Shown: positions 19,407-28,875 of the stretch, piece after piece | How the letters are laid out: every line of letters starts with the position of its first letter | How positions within the stretch are numbered: the first letter of the stretch is position 1 | Assembly (NCBI GenBank): GCA_039033415.1 | Contig: JBCCCR010000004.1 | Coordinates: 124,001 to 188,000 of the forward strand | Direction: 5' to 3' | Length of the DNA stretch: 64,000 nt | DNA from: Pseudomonadota bacterium | GTDB lineage: Bacteria > Pseudomonadota > Gammaproteobacteria > Xanthomonadales > SZUA-38 | Program-made: the position numbers and the translations under genes | The notes under the pieces: generated by a model | Seen by the model: only the letters and a program-made list of their open reading frames with translations | The model's database searches: none | Told to the model about the DNA's origin: nothing

Positions 19407-20573
19407 GTGACAACCATCACGCACATCGGGAAGTACGAAGTCCGCCGAGAAATTGGCCGCGGCGGTATGGGCGTGGTGTACGAGGGTTTTGATCCGGACG
19501 TGCGGCGCCAGGTCGCGATCAAAACGCTACACCCACATCTCATCGACGAGGACAACGTCAGCGAGCTTGAGCGCTTTCGGCGCGAGGCCCAGGCCGCTGC
19601 GGCGTGTATCCATCCAAATATTGTGCACATCCTGGAGTTTGGTCAGTCGCACGGCACGCCATACATCGCGATGGACTTCGTCGAGGGTGATTCGCTGGAA
19701 ATCGCAATGCGGGAGCGATCGGACTTTGGGCTCAGGCAGGTGCTCAAGGTGTTTTCCCAGATGCTGTCAGCACTGCGCGCTGCCCATCGACTTGGCATCG
19801 TGCACCGGGACATTAAACCCGGCAACGTGCTGGTGGATCAGCAGTGGTTTACCCGGCTTACTGACTTTGGCATCGCCCGCGTGGAGAACAGCTCGCTGAC
19901 CAAAGCCGGCGTAATCGTCGGGACACCACTCTACATGCCGCCGGAGCAGTCGATGGCGCTGCAGCTAGACCACCGCGCCGACCTTTTCTCCGCCACCGTA
20001 GTGCTGCACGAAATGCTGGCGTACGCCCGCATACCCCAATCGATACCCTGCAAACCGCTGGAGCCGATTCCCGGACTACCGCCATCACTGCGCCTAGACC
20101 CCTCGGCGCCGATTCCCAACGCCTTACACCCGGTGCTCCGGCGTGGGCTCAGCCCAGACCGCAACCTGCGTCATCGGGATGCAGAACAACTTGCCCGAGA
20201 AATCAAACAGGCGCTGGTCGAGATCCGAAAAGACCATCGGCCGGACACTTTGCCCACTTCCCAGCAGCAGGCGGTCACGGTTGTTCAGGCGCCCCATGTC
20301 GTGGCAACGGACGAAAACGTGTCGATCATCTCCAGTGCCATGTCCGATACCGGGAATACAACGCTGAACAGCGGGTTGGCCAGCGCCCTCGACGAGACCT
20401 TCCTCAGCGAGCTCAAAGAGAGTTTGGCGCGCTACGTGCGGGGCAACGTGACAGAGCTTGTCGATCGCCACGCCGAAAACGCCATCAGCGTCGCTGAACT
20501 GGTCCATCTGCTGGCAGAGGAAATCCCCAAATCCCGGCTCCGCAGAAAATTTCTTGATCAATGGTCCTCGTGA
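19407..20573 (+). CDS. soluble Hanks-type Ser/Thr protein kinase
   Basis: 388 aa from GTG 19407. A complete kinase domain covers about residues 8-265: glycine loop GRGGMGVVY (17-25), VAIK with Lys39, HRDIKPGN at 133-140, DFG at 153-155, and a PPEQ-type APE equivalent (YMPPEQ). All catalytic residues are present. There is no transmembrane segment, unlike most bacterial PASTA kinases. A Gln/Val-rich linker leads to a 75-residue helical C-terminal domain (LDETFLSELKESLARYVRGNVTELVDRHAENAI). Sixteen bases after the stop lies the frame of a HAMP-GAF membrane protein, a likely partner. Confidence 0.9.
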   Translation: MTTITHIGKYEVRREIGRGGMGVVYEGFDPDVRRQVAIKTLHPHLIDEDNVSELERFRREAQAAAACIHPNIVHILEFGQSHGTPYIAMDFVEGDSLEIAMRERSDFGLRQVLKVFSQMLSALRAAHRLGIVHRDIKPGNVLVDQQWFTRLTDFGIARVENSSLTKAGVIVGTPLYMPPEQSMALQLDHRADLFSATVVLHEMLAYARIPQSIPCKPLEPIPGLPPSLRLDPSAPIPNALHPVLRRGLSPDRNLRHRDAEQLAREIKQALVEIRKDHRPDTLPTSQQQAVTVVQAPHVVATDENVSIISSAMSDTGNTTLNSGLASALDETFLSELKESLARYVRGNVTELVDRHAENAISVAELVHLLAEEIPKSRLRRKFLDQWSS

Positions 20574-20595
20574 AGACCGACTGTGAAACTTGCCC

Positions 20596-21900
20596 ATGAA
20601 CATCGCTAAGAAGTCATATCAACTGCGAGTTAGAGCACTCTTCGGACTGATACTTTTTGTCCTGCTGGCGGTGCTCGCCTCGCTGTATCAGATCAACGTG
20701 CTGCAAAACGCCGAGGAAAACTTCGAACGGCTGGGTCAGCTTACGTTGCTGGAGGACCAGACCGCCGCGCTGGCGGCTAGCAGCAAAAACTATCTGGCGA
20801 ATGCACCGCGGGATTTCGAAAGCTACGCTCGGGACTTGAAGGTATTCCTGCATGACATCCGTGGCGACTTCGAGGCGCTTGAGGTTGAGCTCTCCAACGT
20901 CGAGAGCGGCTTTGCCAACAATCAAAAGCTGGCGCTGCCGGCATTTGTTCAGTCTTTGCTTAACCTCTCGCCAGATCTTGCGGCGGTGCAGACGTCGCTG
21001 GAAGCTACCCGCAGCGCCTGGAGCAACTTTCGGGCCGGCTTTGAAGAGAAGATGGGCGACGATCCGGACGAACCGCGGCTGGAGTGGGGCGCTGAGTTCG
21101 TGGTGGAAAACCGCGCCGGCTTCGAAGAGCAGGTGATGACGATGGTTAAGACCTATCGCTCCTTCCTGGGCACCCAGTCGACGCTAAGCCAGCAGGTGGT
21201 TTTTGGCCTTGCCGGCACGCTCGCGGTATTTGGTCTGCTGGGCCTGGTTAGGTTTTATCTGCGCGTAGTGCGCCGCATTGGCCAGACCACTGACGCGTGC
21301 ATTCGCGTCGCTAACGGCGACTTCGGCTACAGCCTCCGGGTGTCCGGCAACGATGAAATCACGCTGCTCTCCCGCGCCTTCAATCTGGTCTCAAGCCGGT
21401 CTCAGCTCGTGGTGAAGTTGCTGAGCGAGATTCAGCAAACGCAGCGCGTCGAAGATTGCCTGGCCACGGTGATCGGCGCCTCTGGCACCTACCTGCCGGT
21501 TGCCTGGACTGGCCTGCTACTGCCGCAACAGGACGGCACCGGCTATCACGTGAGCAACGCCCTCCCGCCGCAGACGCTGCAGCAGTGGCACGACCGCAGC
21601 TGCGACGCCGCGTCACAGCTGGGTACGCGGCTTGGGCAGGCACTGCTGAGCGGCGACCCGGTGCTGATTGACGACCTACCGGCACTGGCCATGGCCAACA
21701 CGCAAGATGCTTTTCTGCGAGACCTCGTCAGGGCCACCCAGATCAAATCACTGGTGGCACTGCCGATGACTTCTCCGAAAGGCTGGCAGGGGGTGCTGCT
21801 GTTCGGCTCCCGCTCCGCCGTATATCGAGAAGATCAGACCGCGCTGCTCAGAAAGCTCGGTCCAGCGCTGGCGATGCACTTCGAGCGTCTAGCCGCGTGA
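20596..21900 (+). CDS. membrane sensor with HAMP and GAF domains
   Basis: 434 aa from ATG 20596 (a TTG two codons upstream is less likely). First transmembrane helix at about residues 12-34, then a helical periplasmic domain of about 165 residues, a second helix (VVFGLAGTLAVFGLLGLVRFYLRVV), a HAMP domain (IGQTTDACIRVANGDFGYSLRVSGNDEITLLSRAF) and a C-terminal GAF-like domain ending LRKLGPALAMHFERL. No histidine kinase, receiver, GGDEF or methyl-accepting region follows, so output must go to another protein. The adjacent soluble kinase is the obvious candidate. Confidence 0.8.
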   Translation: MNIAKKSYQLRVRALFGLILFVLLAVLASLYQINVLQNAEENFERLGQLTLLEDQTAALAASSKNYLANAPRDFESYARDLKVFLHDIRGDFEALEVELSNVESGFANNQKLALPAFVQSLLNLSPDLAAVQTSLEATRSAWSNFRAGFEEKMGDDPDEPRLEWGAEFVVENRAGFEEQVMTMVKTYRSFLGTQSTLSQQVVFGLAGTLAVFGLLGLVRFYLRVVRRIGQTTDACIRVANGDFGYSLRVSGNDEITLLSRAFNLVSSRSQLVVKLLSEIQQTQRVEDCLATVIGASGTYLPVAWTGLLLPQQDGTGYHVSNALPPQTLQQWHDRSCDAASQLGTRLGQALLSGDPVLIDDLPALAMANTQDAFLRDLVRATQIKSLVALPMTSPKGWQGVLLFGSRSAVYREDQTALLRKLGPALAMHFERLAA

Positions 21901-21909
21901 CTTGCACAG

Positions 21910-24900
21910 TCAGGCCGACTGATTGAGCCCGCTCACGCGCACCTCCGTCGTCTCTGAAACCATCGCGTTTAGCGGTTCAGGCCGGTGGATACCGAAGCCC
22001 TGCGCGTAGTCGCTGCCCAGCGATTGCACGATACCTAGGATGTCATCGTCCTCGACAAACTCCGTGGTGACCGTCATGTCGAGCGTGTGCGCGATGTCGA
22101 TGATCGATTTAACGAAAATGCGGTCGGTTGGGTTTTTGCCGATATCACGAATGAACTGACCATCGACCTTGAGGCAGTCGACGCTTAGCTGTCTCAGGTG
22201 GCTGAAGGACGACAGCCCACTGCCAAAGTCATCCAGTGCGAATCGACAACCCATCGCCCGCAGCGCGGCGATGAGCTGCTTGGCCTCGCCGATCTTACGG
22301 ATTACGGCGGTTTCGGTGATCTCAAAGTTCAGACTTCCGCGCGGCAAGTCGGCCGCCTCGACCATGCGGATCAGTTCGCGCGACACCGTCGGATCGCCGA
22401 CGCTGGCGCCAGAGAGGTTGACCCAAAACTCGCGATTTTCGACTTCGCTGGCGAGTTGCCCGGCCATCGATTCGATGACTCGGCCGACCACCCATTGGTC
22501 GAGCCGCCCATGCAACCCATAACGTTCGGCGGCCGGCAAGAATGCGCCCGGCGGAATCAGCCGACGCGTGACTGGGTCACGCATGCGCAGCAGAATCTCG
22601 ATACGCTCGATTGACCGGTGGTCGTCCGCCAGGGGCAAGATACGCTGGCCATACAGCTCGAAATTTTCGTTATCGATCGCATGGTTAAGTCGCTGCACCC
22701 AGCGCATCTCGCCGCGATGCGCGTGCACTTCATCCTCAGCCCCGGTGACCATGTGCACGCGATTGCGGCCGGCGTCTTTGGCGGCGTAGCAGGCGGCGTC
22801 AGCCAGCTGCTGAAGTTCATTGAGATCCCGCGATCCGGCGCCGATCGGCACGACGCCGATACTTGCACCGACCCGGAATACGTCGTTCTCCCAGAAAAAC
22901 TTCAGATCCTGGATGTGTTGCCGGACGGTCTCGGCCCGCCTCAGGGCAGTTTCTTCGGAGCAACCGACGATGATCATGGCGAATTCGTCGCCGCCAAGCC
23001 GTGCGACCGTATCGGCCTTGCGCACACAGGCACGCAACGCATCAGCAACCATGCACAGCAGCTCATCACCGGCGGCGTGCCCGCAGGTATCGTTGACGAC
23101 CTTGAACTGATCAAGATCAAGGAACATCAAATACGCGCTCGGTTTCTCCTCCTCGCCGACCGCGGTCAGGCGTTCGGCAAAGGCGCGCCGATTGAAGAGT
23201 CCCGTCAGTTCATCGAAGCGCGCCTGGTACGCAAGCTGGTCGGTCATCGCCCGGTTCTCGGTAACGTCATGCGCAAGCAGCACGATGTACCGCAACTCGC
23301 CGTCCTGATTACGAACGGCCGACGGGTGAAAGTCGATACGGCGGATCGCACCGTCATGGGCCAGGCATCCCGCTTCCATGCTCGCAACTTCCGCCCTGTC
23401 GGCGGCGTAGTCAGCGAGAAAGTCGGAAAATTCGGCGCGATCCTCGTCGCTGACAACGGTTAGCAGCGGCTTGCGCTGTTCGCGGTCAGACTCGGGCCAG
23501 AACAACGCCTTCATCCGCGGGTTGGCGTCATAGACCAGCCCGTCGGTGTCGACCAGCGCCATACCGATAGGTGAGTTCTGGTAGGCCTGGTGAAAGCGCG
23601 CCTCAACCTCGGCGCGCAGCGCGTCGGATTTTTTTCGCTCTAAGATTTCACTGCTGAGCTGCTCATTGGTCAGCTCGAGCTCGCGGCGGCCCGCCTCGAT
23701 GGATTCTGTCCGTTCCGCGACTTCCTGACGGAGCCGAAGGTTGGCGTTGGCGATCGAGCGAAGCCGCAGCTGCACGGCTGACCATACCAGCGCCAGCGTG
23801 GCGAGGACGGCGGCCGCGATGAACCAAGGCATGCGCCACACCGGCGTCGGTACCGTGAACGGCCAGCTGGCTGGCGAGCTCCATTCGCCACCGGGCAAGC
23901 GCGCCCGAACACCGAAGGTAAAGTCGCCAGGCGGCAGATTGGAGTACGAGATCGACGTGGTTCTTGCGGCATCGCTCCATGCCGCGTCGTGCCCCGCAAG
24001 CTGGTAGCTGTACTCAATGCCATCGGGCTTGCGTGTCGATACCGCGGTGAAGTCGATCACAACCTCATCGAAGCTGAGGCTGTCCAGCACCGCGATGCTG
24101 TTGATCGCGACGCCATCGACCCGGCGGGCGGTAATCTGCACTGCGGGTGCCGTGACGCCGTCGAACGGCACGGTAAGATCCATCACCGTGAGGCCGCTGC
24201 TCGTCCCGATCCAGAGATCGTCGCCGCCGTCGTAGTACATCGCGTGCACTTTGGATTCCAGCGCCACGAAGCCGTCCAGCGCGCCGTAGCGCTCCAGCGT
24301 GTCCGTGGCGAGCGCATAGCGGTACGCGCCCCGGCTCGTCGCCAGGACGAGATTGTCATCCGGCAGCGGCTGAATCGAGTACATCGTTACATTGGACAGG
24401 GTCGACTCGGTAAACACGCTGCTGAGCTCACCATCGCGTAGCCGGAACACGCTGCCCTTGATGCCGGCGAACCAGACATCGGTTGCTGCGCCGCTGCCAG
24501 AGGCGACAACATGCGTGTAGTACTCCTGCTGCAATCGCTCGTCGGACGCCATCCGCTCCGGCGCGGCGTCCGGATCGTCCGTGTCGATGCGAAAAACGCC
24601 TGCGAAATTGGCGCTGAACCAGAGGTGGCTGTCGTCGGCCATATCCAGCGAATACACGCTGGCGCTCTTGCCGATTGTGTACGTTCGCGTCTCTTCGGTT
24701 TCCGGGTCATACCTCGTCAGCGTACCCAGGAATGAACCAATCCAGAGCCGTTCGCGGTGATCCAGCGTCAAACCGACGGTCAGGGATGTGTCTTCGGCCA
24801 ACGTCTTTTGCAACGCCCTTGTGACCGGGTCGATGCCGTGGACGGCACCCTGAACCTGGCCAAACCACAACGTACTGCCGTTGCGCGTTATTCTTATGTC

Positions 24901-26007
24901 GCGCACCTCGCGACGATCGATACCCAGCTCGTCAGAGACGTTGATCAATTCGCCGCCGCCGTCCAGATACAAAAGGCCTAAGTTGGTGCCAAACCAGAAA
25001 CCGTCGCCGACTCCGGGACGGACAGCAAACACCTCCGGACTTCTGCCTTCAAATTCCAGCGAGTAGTGGTCAAAACGCGGACCGAGGTAACGGGCCAGCC
25101 CGCTTCGGGTCGGCACCCAGAACAAGCCTTCCTGATCTCGCAGCGGTTGTGCCGTGCCGGCGATGGCGAGGCCCAGCTCAGATGGGTCCTTGTCGCCAAA
25201 CCGGAACATACCCAGTTCCTCAAGAAAGACCCATTTCAACGTTCCTTGATCGAGGACCAGCCCAGAGATGCGATCCTCGTAGTTGACGTCGAGCCAGTCG
25301 ATGCGATCGCCCTGCAGCCAGCCGATGCGGCCGTCGGCGTCGCCGACCGCGACCCGACCCTGCCGGTCTGTGGCAACCGCGGTCAGGTTGTTACCGACTT
25401 CCTCGAACACCGTCCCACCCGTCACCTTCAGCCGTTGCAGGCCGGCCGGGCTGATCAAATACAGCGTGTCGTCGCCGGCAAGATCCATCGTGTAGATTTC
25501 GTCTGGGGCGCTCTCAAGATGCTGAAAACCGCTATCCATGTCGTTGAGGGACAAGGTCCGGATTCCGCCTGGCTGCGAGCCGATGTACAGCGTATCCCCC
25601 ACGTCAATAATCGCCCGGACTACGCCACGTGAGGCTTCGTCGGGTTCAAACGTGCGCACCACCTTGCCGTTCTCAATCAGCGTCAGGCCGCCGCCGGCGT
25701 CACCGGCCCAGAGACGATTTTGGGCGTCGACACGCAGCGCCTGAATCAGGTTTTGGCGTAGGCCCTCACGGGTCGTAAGGCTCTCAAAAGTGCGACCGTC
25801 GAAGCGATTGAGGCCGCCAAACGTCGCGATCCACAGGAATCCGTCGTTGTCCTGAACGACCGCATGAACCGTCTTCTGGTTCAGCCCCTCGGCGACCGAG
25901 TAAATCCGAAACGGCGAATCGGCCAGGAGCGGCAAGGTGGTGCCGGCAGCCGGAGGGGTTACCACGGCGGCAGCCAAGACAGCTAGAAGAAGGGCGTGGA
26001 GTTTCAC
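21910..26007 (-). CDS. hybrid propeller-PAS-GGDEF-EAL cyclic-di-GMP protein
   Basis: 1365 aa. Signal peptide (MKLHALLLAVLAAAVVTPPA), about twelve or more regulator-propeller repeats (SVAEGLNQKTVHAVVQDNDG, FLWIATFGGLNRFDG), a Y_Y_Y strand domain (YSYQLAGHDAAW), one transmembrane helix (WFIAAAVLATLALVWSAVQL), a coiled coil, a PAS domain (RFHQAYQNSPIGMALVDTDG), a GGDEF domain with intact LGGDEF preceded by an RKAD inhibitory site five residues before it, and an EAL domain with EILLR, DDFGSG, LKVDG and TEFVE. Both cyclase and phosphodiesterase look catalytically complete. The periplasmic propeller probably senses a ligand and switches the c-di-GMP balance. Convergent with the kinase/HAMP-GAF pair. 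Confidence 0.9.
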   Translation of the reverse strand: MKLHALLLAVLAAAVVTPPAAGTTLPLLADSPFRIYSVAEGLNQKTVHAVVQDNDGFLWIATFGGLNRFDGRTFESLTTREGLRQNLIQALRVDAQNRLWAGDAGGGLTLIENGKVVRTFEPDEASRGVVRAIIDVGDTLYIGSQPGGIRTLSLNDMDSGFQHLESAPDEIYTMDLAGDDTLYLISPAGLQRLKVTGGTVFEEVGNNLTAVATDRQGRVAVGDADGRIGWLQGDRIDWLDVNYEDRISGLVLDQGTLKWVFLEELGMFRFGDKDPSELGLAIAGTAQPLRDQEGLFWVPTRSGLARYLGPRFDHYSLEFEGRSPEVFAVRPGVGDGFWFGTNLGLLYLDGGGELINVSDELGIDRREVRDIRITRNGSTLWFGQVQGAVHGIDPVTRALQKTLAEDTSLTVGLTLDHRERLWIGSFLGTLTRYDPETEETRTYTIGKSASVYSLDMADDSHLWFSANFAGVFRIDTDDPDAAPERMASDERLQQEYYTHVVASGSGAATDVWFAGIKGSVFRLRDGELSSVFTESTLSNVTMYSIQPLPDDNLVLATSRGAYRYALATDTLERYGALDGFVALESKVHAMYYDGGDDLWIGTSSGLTVMDLTVPFDGVTAPAVQITARRVDGVAINSIAVLDSLSFDEVVIDFTAVSTRKPDGIEYSYQLAGHDAAWSDAARTTSISYSNLPPGDFTFGVRARLPGGEWSSPASWPFTVPTPVWRMPWFIAAAVLATLALVWSAVQLRLRSIANANLRLRQEVAERTESIEAGRRELELTNEQLSSEILERKKSDALRAEVEARFHQAYQNSPIGMALVDTDGLVYDANPRMKALFWPESDREQRKPLLTVVSDEDRAEFSDFLADYAADRAEVASMEAGCLAHDGAIRRIDFHPSAVRNQDGELRYIVLLAHDVTENRAMTDQLAYQARFDELTGLFNRRAFAERLTAVGEEEKPSAYLMFLDLDQFKVVNDTCGHAAGDELLCMVADALRACVRKADTVARLGGDEFAMIIVGCSEETALRRAETVRQHIQDLKFFWENDVFRVGASIGVVPIGAGSRDLNELQQLADAACYAAKDAGRNRVHMVTGAEDEVHAHRGEMRWVQRLNHAIDNENFELYGQRILPLADDHRSIERIEILLRMRDPVTRRLIPPGAFLPAAERYGLHGRLDQWVVGRVIESMAGQLASEVENREFWVNLSGASVGDPTVSRELIRMVEAADLPRGSLNFEITETAVIRKIGEAKQLIAALRAMGCRFALDDFGSGLSSFSHLRQLSVDCLKVDGQFIRDIGKNPTDRIFVKSIIDIAHTLDMTVTTEFVEDDDILGIVQSLGSDYAQGFGIHRPEPLNAMVSETTEVRVSGLNQSA

Positions 26008-26273
26008 GGCGGATCGTCATCGCATTGCTACGCTGTGTCTCCTAACGGCCGGGAGCGGTAAACCTTTAGCGCGCGGGGCGCTCTATTGGGCCGCGCGCTC
26101 GCTCAGGTGTTTAAAACTAACATCCTCGCGTTCTCGGTAGACCCCAGCAGCATCGCCTCAGAGAGCGGCCAGAGAGTAAGGCAGCCCACTGGACTTGATA
26201 TGTGGTCGAGACCCCAAAGGTCTCCTGACCCCAAGGCCCCCTATTGATAGAGCTGAGCGCTTTGTCAGATCGT

Positions 26274-26978
26274 CTAAAGTTTGAAATCCAGCGTCTGCTT
26301 GGCCCGCATTGATACCGGTTGCCCTGCGCTAATTTGAGGTTTGAACTTCCATTTTTGGATAGCCCGGATAGCCTCATGGGCAAACGCGATTGGAAGGTTG
26401 GATTTGATCACCTCGGGATCGACCACGTCGCCTGTCTTGGTCACGGTGAACTCCACTGTCACACTGCCCTCAACGCCGGCGATCGCTTCATCTCTTGGAT
26501 ACAGGGGCTGAACCCTAACAATCGGTTCAGCGTTGACCAAAAGACCCGCCCCAAGTGTTTTCGAAGCTGCTGAGCCGGTGGCCTGAATTTCCAGCAGACG
26601 ATCCCGCTGTGCCAGAGCCTCAAAGTGAGGTTTGTTGGGTAGGGCATCGAGTTGCAGGACTTGTTCGTAGGCTGCCAGGGCGCCGTCAACGTTGCCCGTA
26701 GCCATGTAGGCCTGCGCAAGCCCAAACAATGCTTGGGATTTCTCATAGGGGTTGCGGAATCGCTTGGAGAGTTTGGCGAACTGCTCCTGCGCTTTCTGGT
26801 ATCGCGAGTCGGCTAACAAATCCCACGCTTTCTGAGTTGCCTTGAAATTTCGCTCGCTTCTCCACGTTGCTCTGGGAGATTCTCGGGTTATCCCGGACTC
26901 TGCATCCTGGGCCAGCGCCAATTGGCTGGCCAATCCCAGGGCAAAGACGATGAGGAGCTTGGTGGCTGAGTGAATCAT
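26274..26978 (-). CDS. periplasmic TPR-TonB C-terminal domain protein
   Basis: ATG 26978, preceded by AAGGAAG, gives 234 aa; the frame itself extends to a TTG at 26993. Signal peptide MIHSATKLLIVFALGLASQLALAQ with a consensus ALAQ cleavage site. Residues about 45-130 form two or three TPR-like helix pairs (AWDLLADSRYQKAQEQFAKL, QALFGLAQAYMATGNVDGA). The last 90 residues are a TonB C-terminal domain (YPRDEAIAGVEGSVTVEFTV, AIRAIQKWKFKP). TonB itself is anchored by an uncleaved helix; this one appears to be released into the periplasm. Role in energy coupling is therefore doubtful; perhaps a cell-envelope scaffold. Confidence 0.8.
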   Translation of the reverse strand: MIHSATKLLIVFALGLASQLALAQDAESGITRESPRATWRSERNFKATQKAWDLLADSRYQKAQEQFAKLSKRFRNPYEKSQALFGLAQAYMATGNVDGALAAYEQVLQLDALPNKPHFEALAQRDRLLEIQATGSAASKTLGAGLLVNAEPIVRVQPLYPRDEAIAGVEGSVTVEFTVTKTGDVVDPEVIKSNLPIAFAHEAIRAIQKWKFKPQISAGQPVSMRAKQTLDFKL

Positions 26979-26993
26979 TTCGGCTTCCTTCAA

Positions 26994-27245
26994 TTGAACC
27001 GTGACGTCGGCATCGATGAATGAGTTGAGTGTCTAGCTAGGGTTCAAACCCGTTTTCAGTCGCGCGGTTTGGCCCAGGCTTACCTCGTCCAACTTAACCT
27101 CTAACGTTTCATCACTAGCATCGGGGTTTCCGCCGAAAATATGGTGTCAAAGTCAGGTGACAGCGCGACCTCAAGGGGCCGCTCGGCGCTGTCGCGCAGG
27201 CGCCAGACGCGTGTCGGGCATGTCCCGGCTACAGGCGGTGGACAA
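26994..27245. other. intergenic, nothing recognised
   Basis: A 250-base gap between two minus-strand genes. It holds an open frame of about 60 codons on the minus strand (27101-27286) that overlaps the next gene and has no supporting motif. No tRNA, terminator or repeat was recognised. Confidence 0.3.
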
Positions 27246-27644
27246 TCAGCCCGGATTCGGCAGTTGTCGACGCTGCTGGTAGCCAAACAACAAGGCAGCG
27301 ATCACGGCGGCGAAGCACAACGCAGCAATGAGCTCAGGCAGGAACGATGGAAATCCGTCGGTTGCGACGAATGAAATCTCAGAGCCCTGCTCTTGTACAC
27401 GGCGCACAATCTCCTGTTGCAGGCTGACCGCACGGTAGCAGGTGCCACGCAATCCCATAGTCACGCTTAACGCAAAGAGGGCAAAAAGGCTGGCCATACT
27501 GACGTATTGGTATTTGGTCAATCGGCGGGCGGCAACAAACATGGCAACGACGTAAGCGAAGACCAGCGAAATCAGAAGGGAGGTTTCGCCGGTAAAGGTT
27601 TGGGAGTACTCCGAGTAAAGTTCAAGTAATTCGGCGTCCGACAA
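27246..27644 (-). CDS. small three-helix membrane protein, unknown
   Basis: 132 aa. Hydrophobic helices near residues 22-38 (LLISLVFAYVVAMFVAARRL), 46-64 (YVSMASLFALFALSVTMGLRG) and 100-120 (ELIAALCFAAVIAALLFGYQ), with a charged segment between the second and third (QQEIVRRVQEQGSEISFVAT). The N-terminus SDAELLELYSEYSQTFTGET is acidic. No family recognised. Composition and codon use are like the neighbours, so a real gene is likely. Confidence 0.6.
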   Translation of the reverse strand: MSDAELLELYSEYSQTFTGETSLLISLVFAYVVAMFVAARRLTKYQYVSMASLFALFALSVTMGLRGTCYRAVSLQQEIVRRVQEQGSEISFVATDGFPSFLPELIAALCFAAVIAALLFGYQQRRQLPNPG

Positions 27645-27838
27645 AACAGCTTCCCCCCACGCAATGAGATTTTTGGTTGCGAATTCCGTAGTAGTTTACT
27701 TGTTTCGAAGACAACGCTGAGAGCTAAGCAAACCGCCCCTGGCTATTCCCACGGGAGATTCACGCTAGTAGCGGCCAATCACTCGTCGGAATCATCGCAG
27801 TCGGGATCGATGTCGACCTTCTTCGCATCGGAAAATAT

Positions 27839-28634
27839 GGGGTCAGAGCAAAGGGACAGAGTAAACTGAGTGGTTTACATTCTGAGTCTGTCCACCTGTC
27901 GTCGGAATGCTTCGCTACCCGGAACCAACCCGGTGTTGGCACAAAGGCGGAGCTTGGCCAACACCTCAGCGTCCAGGGTATCGCTGGCCAACGCTCGCCA
28001 AGCCCTCGCGCGTTGCTTTTCATCTAATCCAAGTTTCAAGTAGAGGTCGTGGGAAGACCACATCCGCGGTAGCGCGCCAAAAGCATGAGCGCGGAAGCTT
28101 GACCACAGGTAATCACCAGGGTCGGCAACCATCCCTGCTCGCACTGGATTCAGTTCAATATAGCGAAGACAGCTCAGAAGATACTGATCGTCCTGTACAA
28201 CGCAAGATTTGAATCGTCCTTCGAACAGCGTACCACTGCGTTGGTAGGTGTAATTGAAGTGGCGCACATACAGGCGCCCAAGAAACTGCATCAATCTCGA
28301 GAGGCTGTCTTCTTCGTCAGGGGTCGCCAGCAGGTGCACATGGTTAGCCATAAAAACCCAGCCATGAACCGAAACACCAAATCGTTCGGCGCCATCGGCC
28401 AGCCAATTGGAATAAGCCGCTAGATCAGAATCACAGGTGAACAAAATCTGTCGATTATTGCCTCGCTGTATCAAATGAACCGGCAGACCCGCCGGACAGA
28501 ATCGGGGTCGTCTTGGCATGAGCAATGTCTACGTCGGCCTGAAGGTCACTCAGTCTGAATAACCGACGACCAAAGCCCAGTGAGAACGCGCCGCAATTCG
28601 CTGTCGGTTTACTCTGTCCCTTGACCCTGACCCC
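27839..28634 (-). mobile_element. RAYT transposase unit with 28-bp inverted ends
   Basis: Bases 27839-27866 begin GGGGTCAG and end AGTAAAC; bases 28607-28634 are their inverted copy with 3 mismatches in 28. They enclose a single Y1 transposase gene, giving a unit of about 796 bp. REP-associated tyrosine transposases are often flanked by such short imperfect repeats. The right end lies inside the 3' end of the minus-strand frame 28609-28875, suggesting insertion into that gene. Confidence 0.65.
27875..28519 (-). CDS. REP-associated tyrosine transposase (Y1_Tnp, IS200-like)
   Basis: 214 aa from ATG 28519. N-terminal PRRPRFCPAGLPVHLIQRGNNRQ is the typical RAYT opening. The metal-binding HxH is ANHVHLL, and the nucleophile region reads CLRYIELNPVRAGMV with the expected tyrosine. 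RAYTs are HUH-type single-strand transposases thought to mobilise REP palindromes; they are often domesticated. Full length for the group. The gene is enclosed by matching inverted repeats (27839-27866 and 28607-28634). Confidence 0.9.
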   Translation of the reverse strand: MPRRPRFCPAGLPVHLIQRGNNRQILFTCDSDLAAYSNWLADGAERFGVSVHGWVFMANHVHLLATPDEEDSLSRLMQFLGRLYVRHFNYTYQRSGTLFEGRFKSCVVQDDQYLLSCLRYIELNPVRAGMVADPGDYLWSSFRAHAFGALPRMWSSHDLYLKLGLDEKQRARAWRALASDTLDAEVLAKLRLCANTGLVPGSEAFRRQVDRLRM

Positions 28635-28875
28635 AGAAATTTAATTCCAAGAATTCTTGTGACCCCCTAGCTGCGGCCTCGAGAAGAGAATAGAGCGCCG
28701 GTCGGTCGTCTCGACTTGCTGCGATGAGCAAGGCAGAAATGGTGAGTTGCACTGCAAGAATCCAACGGAATCTCTGAATCAAACTCACGAGTCGCTGTGT
28801 CAAGTCGGTCGCTTTCGAGTTTTCACGCCAGCGACGCTGGCGCGCTACGCCTTCACGGCCGGTCTTGCTAGACAT
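28609..28875 (-). CDS. small membrane protein, possibly cut by the RAYT insertion
   Basis: 88 aa. A very basic N-terminus (SSKTGREGVARQRRWRENSK) precedes one hydrophobic helix (RWILAVQLTISALLIAA). The last codons (GQGQGTE) are encoded inside the right inverted end of the RAYT unit, so the original C-terminus may have been replaced. No family recognised; could be a chance frame. Confidence 0.35.
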   Translation of the reverse strand: MSSKTGREGVARQRRWRENSKATDLTQRLVSLIQRFRWILAVQLTISALLIAASRDDRPALYSLLEAAARGSQEFLELNFWGQGQGTE

